A stretch of 64,000 bases of DNA, taken from the NCBI GenBank assembly GCA_032718475.1, contig JAUCBJ010008799.1, positions 100,145 through 164,144 on the forward strand. Direction: 5' to 3'. The DNA is from Nemertoderma westbladi. Lineage: Eukaryota > Xenacoelomorpha > Nemertodermatida > Nemertodermatidae. The position numbers and the translations under genes are program-made. Shown piece by piece: positions 40,664 to 50,613 of this stretch. Within the stretch, counting starts at the first letter, position 1, and every line of letters starts with the position of its first letter. The notes beneath the pieces are model-generated. The model was not told where the DNA came from and did not search any database. It saw nothing but the letters and a program-made list of their open reading frames with translations.

Positions 40664-42160
40664 CTATGTTAAAGGCCTACTAAATGATTTCCTACAGGGT
40701 ATACAGTTCCTAAGAACTTGGTTCAGAGCTCTACGGGGCTTATGGAAATAATAGCGAGTTCTAATTTCGCTAAGAACTCGTTCTCTACCAGCATGGTAAA
40801 GTCTACTGTGAATATCTACAATCATCTTGATTTGTATTTCAAGATTTCTAATGAGTATGGGAAATTTAGTGTCAAAGGACAATGGAGCATTAGTTAATCT
40901 CCCTCCGACATGTATTAACCCATCTATCATTGTGCTAGAGAAACGATCCCTTAAGTGCATCTGTGGATTTCTCAACAACAGGAAATACTTATCGGAATCT
41001 TCGTAGCATTGCAGGAGTCTCAGTATCTGCTTATTAGTATCCTCATGCTCTTGGAAACTGATCTTCTCAGTCAGAAACCTATCAGACACTTTATAAGTGG
41101 GAAGGTCTTTAATAACATGGACCTTTTCGGATATCATTGGAGCGGTATCACTAGCGATCTTCGTCCTGGAATAGTGATGATGGAAACATCTTTTAAGATA
41201 CACAACAGCCTTGCAAAGCCGATTCCAGGAGCTATAGTGATCTATTGCTCTCTGTAGGATAGGGGAGAGTCCTTGCGAGACATCTGGTGTTCCAGATTTC
41301 CAGTCTCTTTCTCTAATTTCTATAACGGATCTAGTCGTAATGGGTGAGTTTAGATCCACAGCGTCGTCCACGGAGGTGTGTAGTACAGACACATCTATCA
41401 CGGGTTTAAATAACTTTGATTTACTCGTCCGGGTTTTAGGTTTGACTTTCTCCGCTCCCTTGGCTTGTCTAATCTCCGCCGTGGTGAGATGAGGGGGCCA
41501 TTCATCCTCTTCTTTACTTAGGAAGTCGGGTCCACCTAACCAGTCTGGAGTATCTATCAGTTCTTGAGGGGTTGCTCCTCTAGAGGCGATGTCAGCTGGA
41601 TTAATCGTCCCAGGGCAATGTCTCCATTGATCTACATTAGAGCGACTGAGTATAATGGCTACTCTGTTGGTAACGAAGACGCTGAACTGGCAGACTTCAT
41701 TTGTTATATACTCCAGAACGAGTAAAGCATCAGTCCAATAGACAGTTTTCTCTAGTGGGTAGTCGATCTGTTCTGTTACATTCCGGCCGATGGCTGTAGC
41801 ATATAGAGCCGCCTTTAACTCCGCTCTAGGAACTCGTAGTTTGTTGTTTATTAGGGCCTTAGAGGCGACCAAGGCAACTTTAATTCCATCTGGAGTTTCA
41901 ACCCTCAGGTAGGCTACTATACCTATTCCCATATCGCTGGCGTCTCCAAACACATGGAGTTGATAGGAATACGTGGGGAGAACGTGACCAAAATATGAAC
42001 AGGAAATCTTAAAGTTCTCGATCGATGGTAGAGAATCTTCCCATTTCATCCACTTCTTTAGTAGTTCTCCCTTAAGTGGATCATCCCACGAGTGGTTTTC
42101 GAGCCACATTTGTTGCACTAAGCTCCGAGCAACTAATATAACTGGGCTAATAAATCCCAA
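40664..42160 (-). pseudogene. BEL element 4 RNase H and integrase N-terminus
   Basis: 498-codon frame. The RT/RNase H connection (SPVILVARSLVQQMWLENHSW) is followed by an RNase H with HVFGDASDMGIGIVAYLRV, PRAELKAALYA, and TDALLVLEY with DIASRG near its end. Then the integrase zinc-binding region (YHAGRERVLSEIRTRYYF ... CIPCRK). The two catalytic Asp and Glu of RNase H are visible. The next frame starts after stops near 40640-40660. Confidence 0.88.
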
Positions 42161-42267
42161 TGGATCGAAGTAAGTGCTCAGGATACTTAGACAAATCCGT
42201 TTAGTTCTAACTGGATTATCTCACTGTTTTAACTGAAAAAACAAGATATCTCTCTCCGTGACCCATT

Positions 42268-43511
42268 TTAATCCAAGCGTCTTGGTTTCCGGAAGGTCCA
42301 GATGAGGTCCAGATCCATAACACCTCGGTCTTCTACCGGGATCGATTCCAGAAACTCACGGGAGTTACTAGTGAATTTGGTTAGCCGAAATCCACCACGT
42401 TGCAAGCACTCTACCGTTCCCTTGGCAACATCAATGGCTTCTTCCACCGATGGGAGGGACTTTAAATTGTCGTCCATGTATATATCCCGTTTGATGTTGT
42501 CGATAACCGCTTTAGAGAAGGCGTCTCGGTTGTCATCGGCAGTGGTAAGCACTACCAAACAAGCATTCGAGGGGCTCGAGATGATCCCGAAAGCCTGGAT
42601 GGTCATCCAGTACTCCACCGGTTTTCGGTTGAGGTCTCCTTCAGGCCACCACAGAAATCGTAGGCTGTCTCGATCCCTATCCAGCGCCTTGAGTTGTAAG
42701 AACATGCCTTCTATGTCCGAAGCGAATGCTATAGAATATTGCCGCAGTCTTAGTAATATTCCCAACAAAGATTGGAGTAAGTTGGGTCCCGGCAACAGTT
42801 CTGAATTCAGGGATTGACCCATGTAAAGGGTGGAGCCGTCAAACACTACCCGGACTTCGTTGGGTTTACTGGGCTTAGGAACGTAATGATGTGTTAGATA
42901 ATACGTTCTCTCTGTTATAGGTGTTTCTTCCGGAACTCGCTCCGCGTATCAATAAATTTCTTCAGTTGGGTTTTATACATTTCCCTGGCTTGAACGTTAG
43001 CCGTCAGACGCCGATGTAGTTGTGCGATTCTCTTTTCTGCTAAAGGTCGGTTATTTACGAAGCAGGGTTCTCGCCGTTGGAACGGAAGACCAATCTCATA
43101 GCGACCTTCGTCCTTCAGATAACGTGTAGTCGTTTCCTGAATCTGCTTGGCTCTCTCTTCCTCGACAGACAAGGCTTTGTCGTAGGAATTAGGCTCTACG
43201 GCTTCTTGAGTAAAGAATCGTACGGCATGTTCATCGCGGATTTTGTTATTGTATCGATCTATTACTTCATTTAATTCATCGTTATAGGTAAATTGTCCAC
43301 CATGTTGATTGATGAGATGGCATAGGTTGACTTGGTTTAACCAAGTTTGGTTCTCAGTGAGAAGATCGATGGTATTTTCTTCATCATATAAGTGGTTGAT
43401 GTCGTCGTTGTCTGAGGAGTATGGAGTTTCCTCAGTTGGGGTTTCTTCCTCACTGATTTCTTCATCCCATTCACTCACCTGATGTATTCTTTCATTAGGG
43501 AGTCTTTCCAT
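42268..43511 (-). pseudogene. BEL element 4 reverse transcriptase
   Basis: Two adjoining segments. 43511-42915 is the BEL pre-RT region (DKALSVEEERAKQIQETT, YEIGLPFQRREP, NNRPLAEKRIAQLHRRL). 42846-42268 is RT proper: VVFDGS-like start, SDIEGMFLQLKA (first catalytic Asp), FGIISSPSNACLV, IYMDDNLKS (catalytic DD), and GGFRLTKFTSNS. A frame break near 42900 and stops near 42160-42260 inactivate the copy. Confidence 0.88.
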
Positions 43512-43529
43512 TAAGGTCCTACGGGAAGG

Positions 43530-44016
43530 TCAAGTGAAGTACCAACCTACTCTCGTTCCTCCCGCATACGTCTGCAGTGGTTGCGGTCGAGCAGGCCGTT
43601 TTTCTAATGTCTCAAGCGCTTCGTGCACATTTTGGCCGAGTAAGATCTGCACCCCTGGATAATCTGTGTTGAATCTAGGTATACTATGTTGCTGGGTAAA
43701 ATGGTCTTCATCCCAGTTGTAAGGCTCCACTTGGCTAGTAGCAAAGTTCTTTATCGCCACCATTTTGACCGACCTTACACTATGTCCTCCTAGTTCATCC
43801 TGGGGAGTGGACAACGCACCCACGTAGTAATCTGTGGCTACGGGTGGATTTCCAAACCTGCATAATTCCGGAAAGGTTCAACTTGGTTCGGAACTTGGGT
43901 TGTCCAGTAAAGATGTCTTCGGCTAGTTCTTTATCGATAAAGGTGCCTGTACTGCCGGAGTCAAGGAGGGCGTTTACTATCAAGCTCTTCCCTATCCCAT
44001 GGACCCTCAGTTGCAC
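43530..44016 (-). pseudogene. BEL element 4 protease
   Basis: Aspartic protease: VNALLDSGSTGTFIDKELA gives the catalytic DSG, then a C-terminal part with VQILLGQNVHEAL. The two halves are in different frames (break near 43800-43825). Confidence 0.82.
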
Positions 44017-44084
44017 TACAGGGAATTCTTGGATCCCGACCGATGAAGTTGGCGCTTTCCAAGATGGCTGTTGATCCGGAATAG

Positions 44085-44444
44085 TTATCGAGGATCTTCC
44101 GCTTCTGATTCAGTCTCGTACATAAGTGCTCGATACACAGCTGTGTTAATCATATAACAGGATTCATTTTCGTCGGAGAATTCGTCCGTGTAGAATCCCT
44201 CCATCTCCAAACTGTGATCAGTGTCGTTCACATCACTGAATTGGACATGTAGTTCAGGCTCACTTACCTGACTCGTGCGGGTTCTGTCAAATTCTGTGTG
44301 CAGCAAGATGTGATGTTTCGCGCCGCACTTAGCACACTTCGCGTCTGAGTAACAGGTCCGTCGTTGATGTCCTCGTCTGAGGCATTTATAACACAACCGC
44401 TTATCCCACATGACATCACGTCTATCCTTCAGGGATTTCTTCAA
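44085..44444 (-). pseudogene. BEL element 4 Gag zinc knuckle
   Basis: LCYKCLRRGHQRRTCYSDAK followed by CAKCGAKHHILLH: a CCHC knuckle and a second Cys/His pair typical of BEL Gag-Pol junctions. Continues upstream toward the Gag domain with breaks (44450-44700). Confidence 0.82.
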
Positions 44445-44696
44445 GAATTAATCACACCCACTCAAGCGATGTGGCCCATCGCACAATACACATTTGGGTT
44501 TGATGTTACTTACTTTAACCTGTGTTGTGTTGTGCACACTTGTTCTTTCTTTGGGCTTTCTTCCATGAATTATCTTAGGAGATGTAGGATGAGTTGTTAC
44601 CTGTTCTCTCCTGTCACTGGTTCGAGACTTAGATTTACTTACGTCTTTCCTAACTTTATTGACATAATAAGATCTTTCGGTGTCCTTACCGCTGTT

Positions 44697-45796
44697 CTAA
44701 TCATAGGAAGTTTGGCTTTCGCCATCGTCCGTATAACACACTGGTGTTACCTTTCTCCTAGTAACGGGTTTTTCGCTTACCTTACTTTCCAGTGACTTCT
44801 CTCTGGACTGCTTTAGGAGCTGTAATCTTACCACTCCGTTTAAGAACGACATGAGATCAGCCATGGTGGGGTCTCTTTGTTGCTGGTCCATCATATAGAG
44901 AACCTTTTTGTCCCAGCGAGTACCTACTCCACCCTTTGGCAAAGTAGATGCTATGGCTCCAACAACCATAGAACTCTGGTATTCTTGAGACTTACCTAAC
45001 CAATCGAACTGTCTACAGATCTCCTGAATCTCATCGGAAAACTCTATAATCCCGCTGCTAAGAACTTTCGGGGCGCTACTAATTTCGCATATAAATACCT
45101 AGCTATGTTAGTCCTATTGCCATACCTGATGTTTAGTGTATCCCAAACTTGTCTTAATCCGTCTGGATGTCCAATAAACTTTAACGCCATTAACTTGGGA
45201 GGTCCTTCCAAGCACTCGATGAGGAATCTAAGTTTCTCTCCGTTGGATAGTACAGAGTTCTGTATGTTATCTTCATAATATTCATTAAAAGGTAACCATT
45301 TCATCTCATCTCCATTGAACTTGACGACCTCTCCCACCTTTACCGCTTGACGGGCTTCGGTTCTAGCCATTTGACGTGTAAAACTTTCTTGAGCCATCGT
45401 ATTATTTAATATCGAGTTATCGGTATATAAATTTCTAGGATTATGATCAGATCTGTATGGGATATCATTATCAACAGGTGTATCGTTACCCTTAATAGGG
45501 TTTACTATAGGAGTTTCTACTTCACTAGCAGTATAGATGCGTGTAGGCTCCACACCTTGCGCATGAAATACTTCAGACCTAACGGGTTGACACATTGTTA
45601 CAGGGGGTGGTGGTATACCCATTTGTATATTTACTAATTTATCGCGCTCTAAAGCGATACTTTGTTGTACTTCTTGCAACTCTAACCTACTCTCTCTTAC
45701 TGTTCCCTTTAACAGCTGAACAGTCCCTTCCAATTCTCGGACCTGCTGGGAAGACTGTTTCTTGTTGTCTTCCAGCTGTCCGAGCAGCTGATTCAT
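44697..45796 (-). pseudogene. BEL element 4 Gag, DUF1759-like
   Basis: Coiled-coil N-terminus (LLGQLEDNKKQSSQQ..., residues 1-60), Pro-rich linker, then VVKFNGDEMKWLPFNEYYED with the conserved EGPPKLMALKFIG and YGNRTNIARYLYAKLV of the BEL Gag family. The domain continues in a second frame (44969-44697, TRWDKKVLYMMDQQQRDP) after a break near 45040. Confidence 0.82.
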
Positions 45797-45802
45797 CCCC
45801 CG

Positions 45803-46852
45803 TCATCCCTCGTCCACCCACTCAACCGCAGAGGCGGGAGCCACCAACATGGTAGCCGGGTGGTGGCGCGTAGGGACGACGGGAGACAATTCATTTATGT
45901 CTTGCTCGGCGTCCAGGACTGGGTGTGATTCCGGGGCTTGTCTACTGGGCACAGGTAATTTAGTACTGTGCAAAGGGAATTTAGAGTTAGGTTCTGGAAG
46001 TACAGGGGTCTCTATCAATGGAGTGGCTTTACTAATAGGCCTAATTATTTCGGGCTCATCTACTATAGTAGGGAGTCTTTCTACTCTAATAATTTGGTCT
46101 GTAGGTTCTTGATTACTTATGTCTACATTAGCTTGTTGCCTTCTCACCGCAGGAGGTAAATTAGGTAACTTCTGACGGTGTGGCACTCTTCTACGTCCGC
46201 TTGAACGAGATTTATTACCTCTACCCACGGGATCTGTTGTATCACCTTCATCAGAGGAGGTAAATCCCTGTCTTCTGGGAGTAGATCGACTCAATAGTTG
46301 CATCTGAGTAGCTGCCCTTTGTTTATTTAAGTAATCTTGTTTCGCCTGAAGATTCTCCAACTCTAGTTGGGTCGTCGCCTCAGATGTCCTCCGTTCTGCT
46401 TCTGCCACTGCCGCTGCTGCCTTTCTTTCAGATTCTGCTGCTGCCGCTGCCGCTGCCGCTTTCCTTTCAGATTCTGCCGCTGCCACTGCCGCTGCCGCTG
46501 CCGCTTTCCTTTCAGATTCTGCCACTGCCGCTGCCGCTTTCCTTTCAGCTTCTGCCACTGCCGCTGCTGCCTTTCTTTCAGATTCAGCTGCTGCCGCTGC
46601 CGCTGCCGCTTTCCTTTCAGATTCTGCCGCTGCCACTGCCGCTGCCGCTGCCGCTTTCCTTTCAGATTCTGCCACTGCCGCTGCCGCTTTCCTTTCAGCT
46701 TCTTCCGCCGCCGCTGCCGCCGCTGTTGCTAACTTTCGGTCTTCTATTTGCCTTTTCTTTACTTCTCCTTCTTGGTCCATAGCGATGAGGATGCTTTCAT
46801 CAAATTTAGCCTGTTCTGCAGCTAATATTTCCGCATCTAAAGAATCGAACAC
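45803..46852 (-). CDS. Ala-rich coiled-coil ORF of BEL element 4
   Basis: About 349 codons. An N-terminal Glu/Ala region is followed by AAAAAESERKAAAAVAE-type repeats forming one long charged helix. The repeat block consists of two tandem copies of a 150-bp unit (46398-46547 and 46548-46697). A Ser/Arg/Pro-rich tail follows. It is in the same orientation as and directly before the DUF1759-like Gag frame, so it is likely the N-terminal part of Gag. No enzyme motif. Confidence 0.65.
   Translation of the reverse strand: MFDSLDAEILAAEQAKFDESILIAMDQEGEVKKRQIEDRKLATAAAAAAEEAERKAAAAVAESERKAAAAAAVAAAESERKAAAAAAAAESERKAAAAVAEAERKAAAAVAESERKAAAAAAVAAAESERKAAAAAAAAESERKAAAAVAEAERRTSEATTQLELENLQAKQDYLNKQRAATQMQLLSRSTPRRQGFTSSDEGDTTDPVGRGNKSRSSGRRRVPHRQKLPNLPPAVRRQQANVDISNQEPTDQIIRVERLPTIVDEPEIIRPISKATPLIETPVLPEPNSKFPLHSTKLPVPSRQAPESHPVLDAEQDINELSPVVPTRHHPATMLVAPASAVEWVDEG
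46398..46697. repeat. two tandem 150-bp copies, Ala/Glu coding
   Basis: Each copy begins GCTTCTGCCACTGCCGC on the plus strand at 46398 and 46548, and a partial third begins at 46698. Inner GCCGCT triplets make further slippage likely. In-frame unit of 50 codons. Confidence 0.92.
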
Positions 46853-47020
46853 GAATTTGGCTCCCTCACTATTGGGATGAAGTCCAGCCTGCCATCTTCT
46901 GAGTTCTTTGTCACCTATAAATCATTGATAATCCGACAGATAGATGTCAATCGCATCCTTCTTCTGAGGTTTTTCGGATATCGCTTCACCTTCCACATGA
47001 GAAAAGGTGGCGTCTGTTGA

Positions 47021-47353
47021 TTATCCGTGGGTCATGCGCTCAGTTAGCTGAACTTTCCATTGTGTCGTTCCCTGGACCTTAACACTCACTCGCTGGAACC
47101 AAGTCTTTACAGCCACTTGCAACGCCGTGTCTTGGCTTCTCTTCGAGGCCTCCTCAAAGGCTGAAAGTATTAATCTGATCCGTAAGATTAGTTCTCGCAC
47201 TTGATAAAGCAGCTCTCCCTGCTCTTGAGGTCCTAGTGATTGTTGAAATAGATGTTCTTCTAATCGTTCCAAGGAGTTGAAGAATCCTTGGACATATCCT
47301 GCTGCTGACCTCTTCCATACAGCTGGATCTCGAGTGTCCCTTACTATCCCCAT
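47021..47353 (-). pseudogene. N-terminal Gag remnant of BEL element 4
   Basis: 110-codon frame, helical, no recognised domain (FFNSLERLEEHLFQQSL). Placed just inside the 5' LTR, so probably the N-terminus of Gag; the region 46853-47020 contains stops. Confidence 0.5.
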
Positions 47354-47397
47354 TCGGTATAAGTCTTCCCAGGCAGCTTCCGATAAGTTAAACGGAT

Positions 47398-47955
47398 AAT
47401 ATCCATTAATATAACAACAATTAATAAAAGACCGTAAACAGAAGTAAAATAATGCGGTGAACAGTCAGTATGTGTTACTTATGTAGTTATGAAATGTGCA
47501 ACGTAATGCATTGCATTTAGCCAGTTAATAGATTTACGTTCTTATAATCAAGGCCATCTGATGTCCCTAGGCCAAAGTCTGAAACTTCTACACAGAAGCA
47601 CAGAAAATTCTGAGTTATTTCTGATGCTCAGAAAATAGTAAACAAAGACCGTAATGCATTGCGCGAGTTTCCATAGGTTTCTGTTAGACATAAAGTGAAA
47701 ATTGCTCTGATTGGCTGAATAAGGCAGAACAAAGAACCTCCACGTTCACAAAGAATCAGCTGACAGATTTCGTCATCTTGATTCTAATTCCTTCCCGTCG
47801 CGTAGTTGAATAAATTTAGGGCTATTTTAGAGTATTCTGCGCATCGCGTAAAATGACTTGTTATGTCCGCAAAAGCTTTTACAGTACCCGGTGTTATTTT
47901 TTTGTGCTCTTTCTATTTTCGACTGTGTTCGTTTGTGTTCGGCAGTTTTGAATTG
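47398..47955 (-). repeat. 5' LTR of BEL element 4 (minimum extent)
   Basis: Direct repeat of 39423-39980. The right end given is where similarity stops because the left copy is truncated. The true LTR start on the coding strand likely lies further right, within TGTTCG repeats at 47925-47990. Confidence 0.8.
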
Positions 47956-48488
47956 TGTTCGGGTGTGTTCGTGTGGGTTCGCTTGTGTTCTGTAAAAATA
48001 ACTATCCCTATTTTCACTTGCAGTCAATGTGCGCCACTATCTGATTTTGAGAATGAGAAATAGTTTTGAATGCAATGTTTTTTTCGCCCTAAATTTTACT
48101 TTATAGCCTATATAGTTGTTACAATGAAGTGCGTGGTTTTTTTAGAAATCCGCCATCTATCCATGGCAGTATTCATTAATACTACTTTCAACCAGGTTGT
48201 ACACTGGTGGTATGCTGATATAGGATGACCTATTTGCTGATTCAAGATTGATACAATTTATTAGAGTCCAATAAAAGTTCATTAGAGTAAAATAAAAGTT
48301 TATTCGAATAAGATTAAGTGAAATAGGAAATAAACATAATAAACTAAATACATCATGATCAACCCACGTAACTAAGATCCATATATCATTATGAATTAAA
48401 GAAGAAAATAATAAAAATAGTGCATGTAGAGCACTGAATCACCTACTGGATTTGTGCCCCCACAACTCCCTATCACTCATGACATTTG
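47956..48488. other. probable LTR remainder and spacer
   Basis: TGTTCG-rich short repeats to about 47990, then AT-rich DNA without an ORF. The last 100 bases may be the 3' UTR of the LINE on the minus strand. Confidence 0.5.
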
Positions 48489-49337
48489 CTAGATTATCGT
48501 AAGGCCGGTGTCCTTTAAGATGCGTCTCAAGAAAGTCATTGGCTGTCCACCATGCTTATTCACTCCATGAGGCTGCCAAAGCACAATATTATGCACTGGC
48601 TGGTCCTTACGGCGAAAGCAATGTCCTGCAAAGCGGAGGCGGCTTTGTTCTAGTATCAAGCTTGGGAGAACCAATGAGACACCTCCAATGTTATACACTG
48701 TCTGGTTGGAAATGTGTGCATTATACTTGACACAATAAACCCGGCGTAGCATTCTTGTGAATGTGTCATCCAGAGATTTGGTGTCCTCAGCAGTTAGAGC
48801 CCAGCATGGACTCCCATGGAGGAGTACAGGAACTACTGCTGCTCTAAATAATCGGACCTTAAGTTTCCGATTACTTCTATGTGACTTCCAAATCCTGGAA
48901 AACCTATTCTAGGCTGTCCATGCCTTTCCATTACGTATTCGAAGGTCCTCGCCTGACTTACGGATCCATGATCCCAGGTAACAGAAGTCGTCCACATGCT
49001 CAAGCATACCATCACTTGAGTTTATGCTCATCCGATCAGAGAATTGCTGAGGACTTTCAAAGTTAACTGTCAAAATTGTGGTCTTTTTGGAGTTAATAAA
49101 AAGACCAACACTAGAAGCAGCATGTTCTAATGAGCTGAGGAGCCGTTGGGCTCCCTCTAGTGATTCTGAGAGTACTCCTAAGTCATCAGCAAAGTCTAGA
49201 TCAGTTAGGTACTTGGCAGGATTTCCTCGAATTCTGGAGCCAGTAGGTGGAGTTACTGTCACCCCATCATCATTATGATGATCTAAGGACATGCGTAGAA
49301 CATAGTCAACAACAATTATGAACAAGAATGGCGCAAG
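48489..49337 (-). pseudogene. RTE-like LINE RT, C-terminal half
   Basis: Continues the RT that begins at 63583 on the other side of BEL element 3. It carries LFIIVVDYVLRMSL, catalytic DFADDLGVLSES, DDFCYLGSWIRKSGEDL, and the C-terminal RLRFAGHCFRRKDQ with VLWQPHG. A frame break lies between 48909 and 48752. Related to, but not the same family as, the RTE at 14995-17526. The insertion point of element 3 falls inside the conserved QGDTLAPFLF box. Confidence 0.88.
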
Positions 49338-49342
49338 TGTGT

Positions 49343-49913
49343 GTGACGGGATCCGAGAATCCCAACCGGTTGTTTTATTTACGCGTCCCCGCCATGTGTG
49401 AAAAGAGTTTGTTGTTGGATTGAGAGTTCTGATGTTGTTGATCGATATGTATAAATATAATAATAGAGTAAAGCATAGACACAGTTAATGGATTGTAGGA
49501 TGTAAAAATACCGGTAAAACAATTGGTGATGGTGGCGGCAACGGTAATAAAAGTTACCGTTCTGCCCTAACTGAACTGACTAAGCTAAGTGAATGAATGA
49601 GAAACGTCAATAGGTAATATACTGCTCTAGGTTGGCCGTATTACTCAGCGGATGCCTGCCCCCCATTGGCTAGTAACCTAATTCTCGCCTCCCATCTCTC
49701 TGGGAGTGTTTTCCCCCGCTACTGTCACTCTCTCTCTCTCCCGGAGGTGTAACCTCTGACCCCCATTGTGTGTGGCCCTTTGGGGTTTGTCGTCCCCGTT
49801 TATTGGGGGTGACACAAGGTTGATTGGCAATCAACCTCGTACTCCCCAATATTGCTTAAAGGCACCGCTTTCCCAACTTTATGGGGTGGTTAGCGGAATT
49901 GAATTCGCTAACA
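49343..49913 (-). repeat. 3' LTR of BEL element 3
   Basis: 571 bp. It opens TGTGACGGGATCCGAG and ends GCTAACA on the plus strand. GGGAT/ATCCC is paired near one end; GTTAGC+GAATT pairs AATTC+GCTAAC at the other. Confidence 0.92.
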
Positions 49914-49951
49914 CTCCCCCCCATGCTATCTTCCCGGTGAGAAGATAGCAT
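49914..49951 (-). promoter_or_regulatory. polypurine tract and adjacent hairpin
   Basis: GGGGGGGAG on the coding strand (49922-49914) next to the 3' LTR, with the 11-bp perfect stem ATGCTATCTTC/GAAGATAGCAT at 49923-49951. Identical to elements 1 and 2. Confidence 0.85.
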
Positions 49952-50613
49952 CAACCTCTAGTGCGCTACAATTCCCCTGGATCCCGATTTACTATCGGGT
50001 GTGGGGTGGAGTTATTTTTCTCGGAGCCGGCTTTCCAGGCCGCTCCCTATGGGTATGATATCGCTACCCTGTCTTGGTGCAACTTTATCTATCTTGCACC
50101 AAGACATCTGGCGTCCCGTGTCGGGCCGATTGTGGGTTTCTCTCACACAATTTTTGTTTCCCCAACACTCTCACCACTCTAACTCGGCTCTAACTGACTC
50201 TAAGCTCTCTTTCACCCTATCTCTCGGACCTCCTTGTCCCTCGCTTTGCCTCTTGCTTCTCCCCCCCCCCCCCACACTTGAATTGCACCCGCACTCTCTC
50301 CGCGCTATTACTCAACCCCTATCTCAACCCACTCACTCCTGACGAGTCTCACCCCCCCTCCTGTGCCGTCGCACTCAAGAAGTGTGAAGTTGTCCAATGT
50401 CTCGTCTGTCATAGTCAATTGGTCCCCAGTCCCAGTAGCTAATTGGAAAAGGTTATATGACTATAGTACTTACTTTGATTATATTTGCTTATTTTAACTA
50501 AACTAACGATTATTACATACGTACATACTAATTGCACTTTTAATTATTTAAATTTTGCACTTAGGAGTTAGTACTTCTCATGTGGTGCCTTCCAGGCATC
50601 CCACATTCAAGTT
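49952..50613 (-). other. 3' UTR of BEL element 3
   Basis: Contains CCCGAT/ATCGGG (about 49983-49999), GGAGCCGGC with GCCGCTCC (50023-50046) and GTCTTGGTGCAA/TTGCACCAAGAC (50071-50105). No ORF conserved with the other copies. Confidence 0.7.

Larger units (their letters stand above)
39423..47955 (-). mobile_element. BEL/Pao element 4, different lineage
   Basis: Terminal direct repeats 39423-39980 and 47398-47955 (558 bp, no net gap) enclose minus-strand Gag, protease, RT, RNase H and integrase. The integrase C-terminus is lost: its frame runs straight into the left repeat at 39980, so the 3' end of pol, the PPT and the start of the 3' LTR were deleted. The right-hand LTR therefore probably extends past 47955 into the TGTTCG-rich sequence. 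No TG...CA ends or target duplication could be fixed. There is no ORF-Z, minisatellite or PPT hairpin of the other family. Confidence 0.82.

Noticed and set aside
46367-46782. Leu/Pro and Cys/Phe/Arg repeat frames opposite the Ala-rich ORF
   Set aside because: Antisense translations of GCC/GCT triplet repeats.
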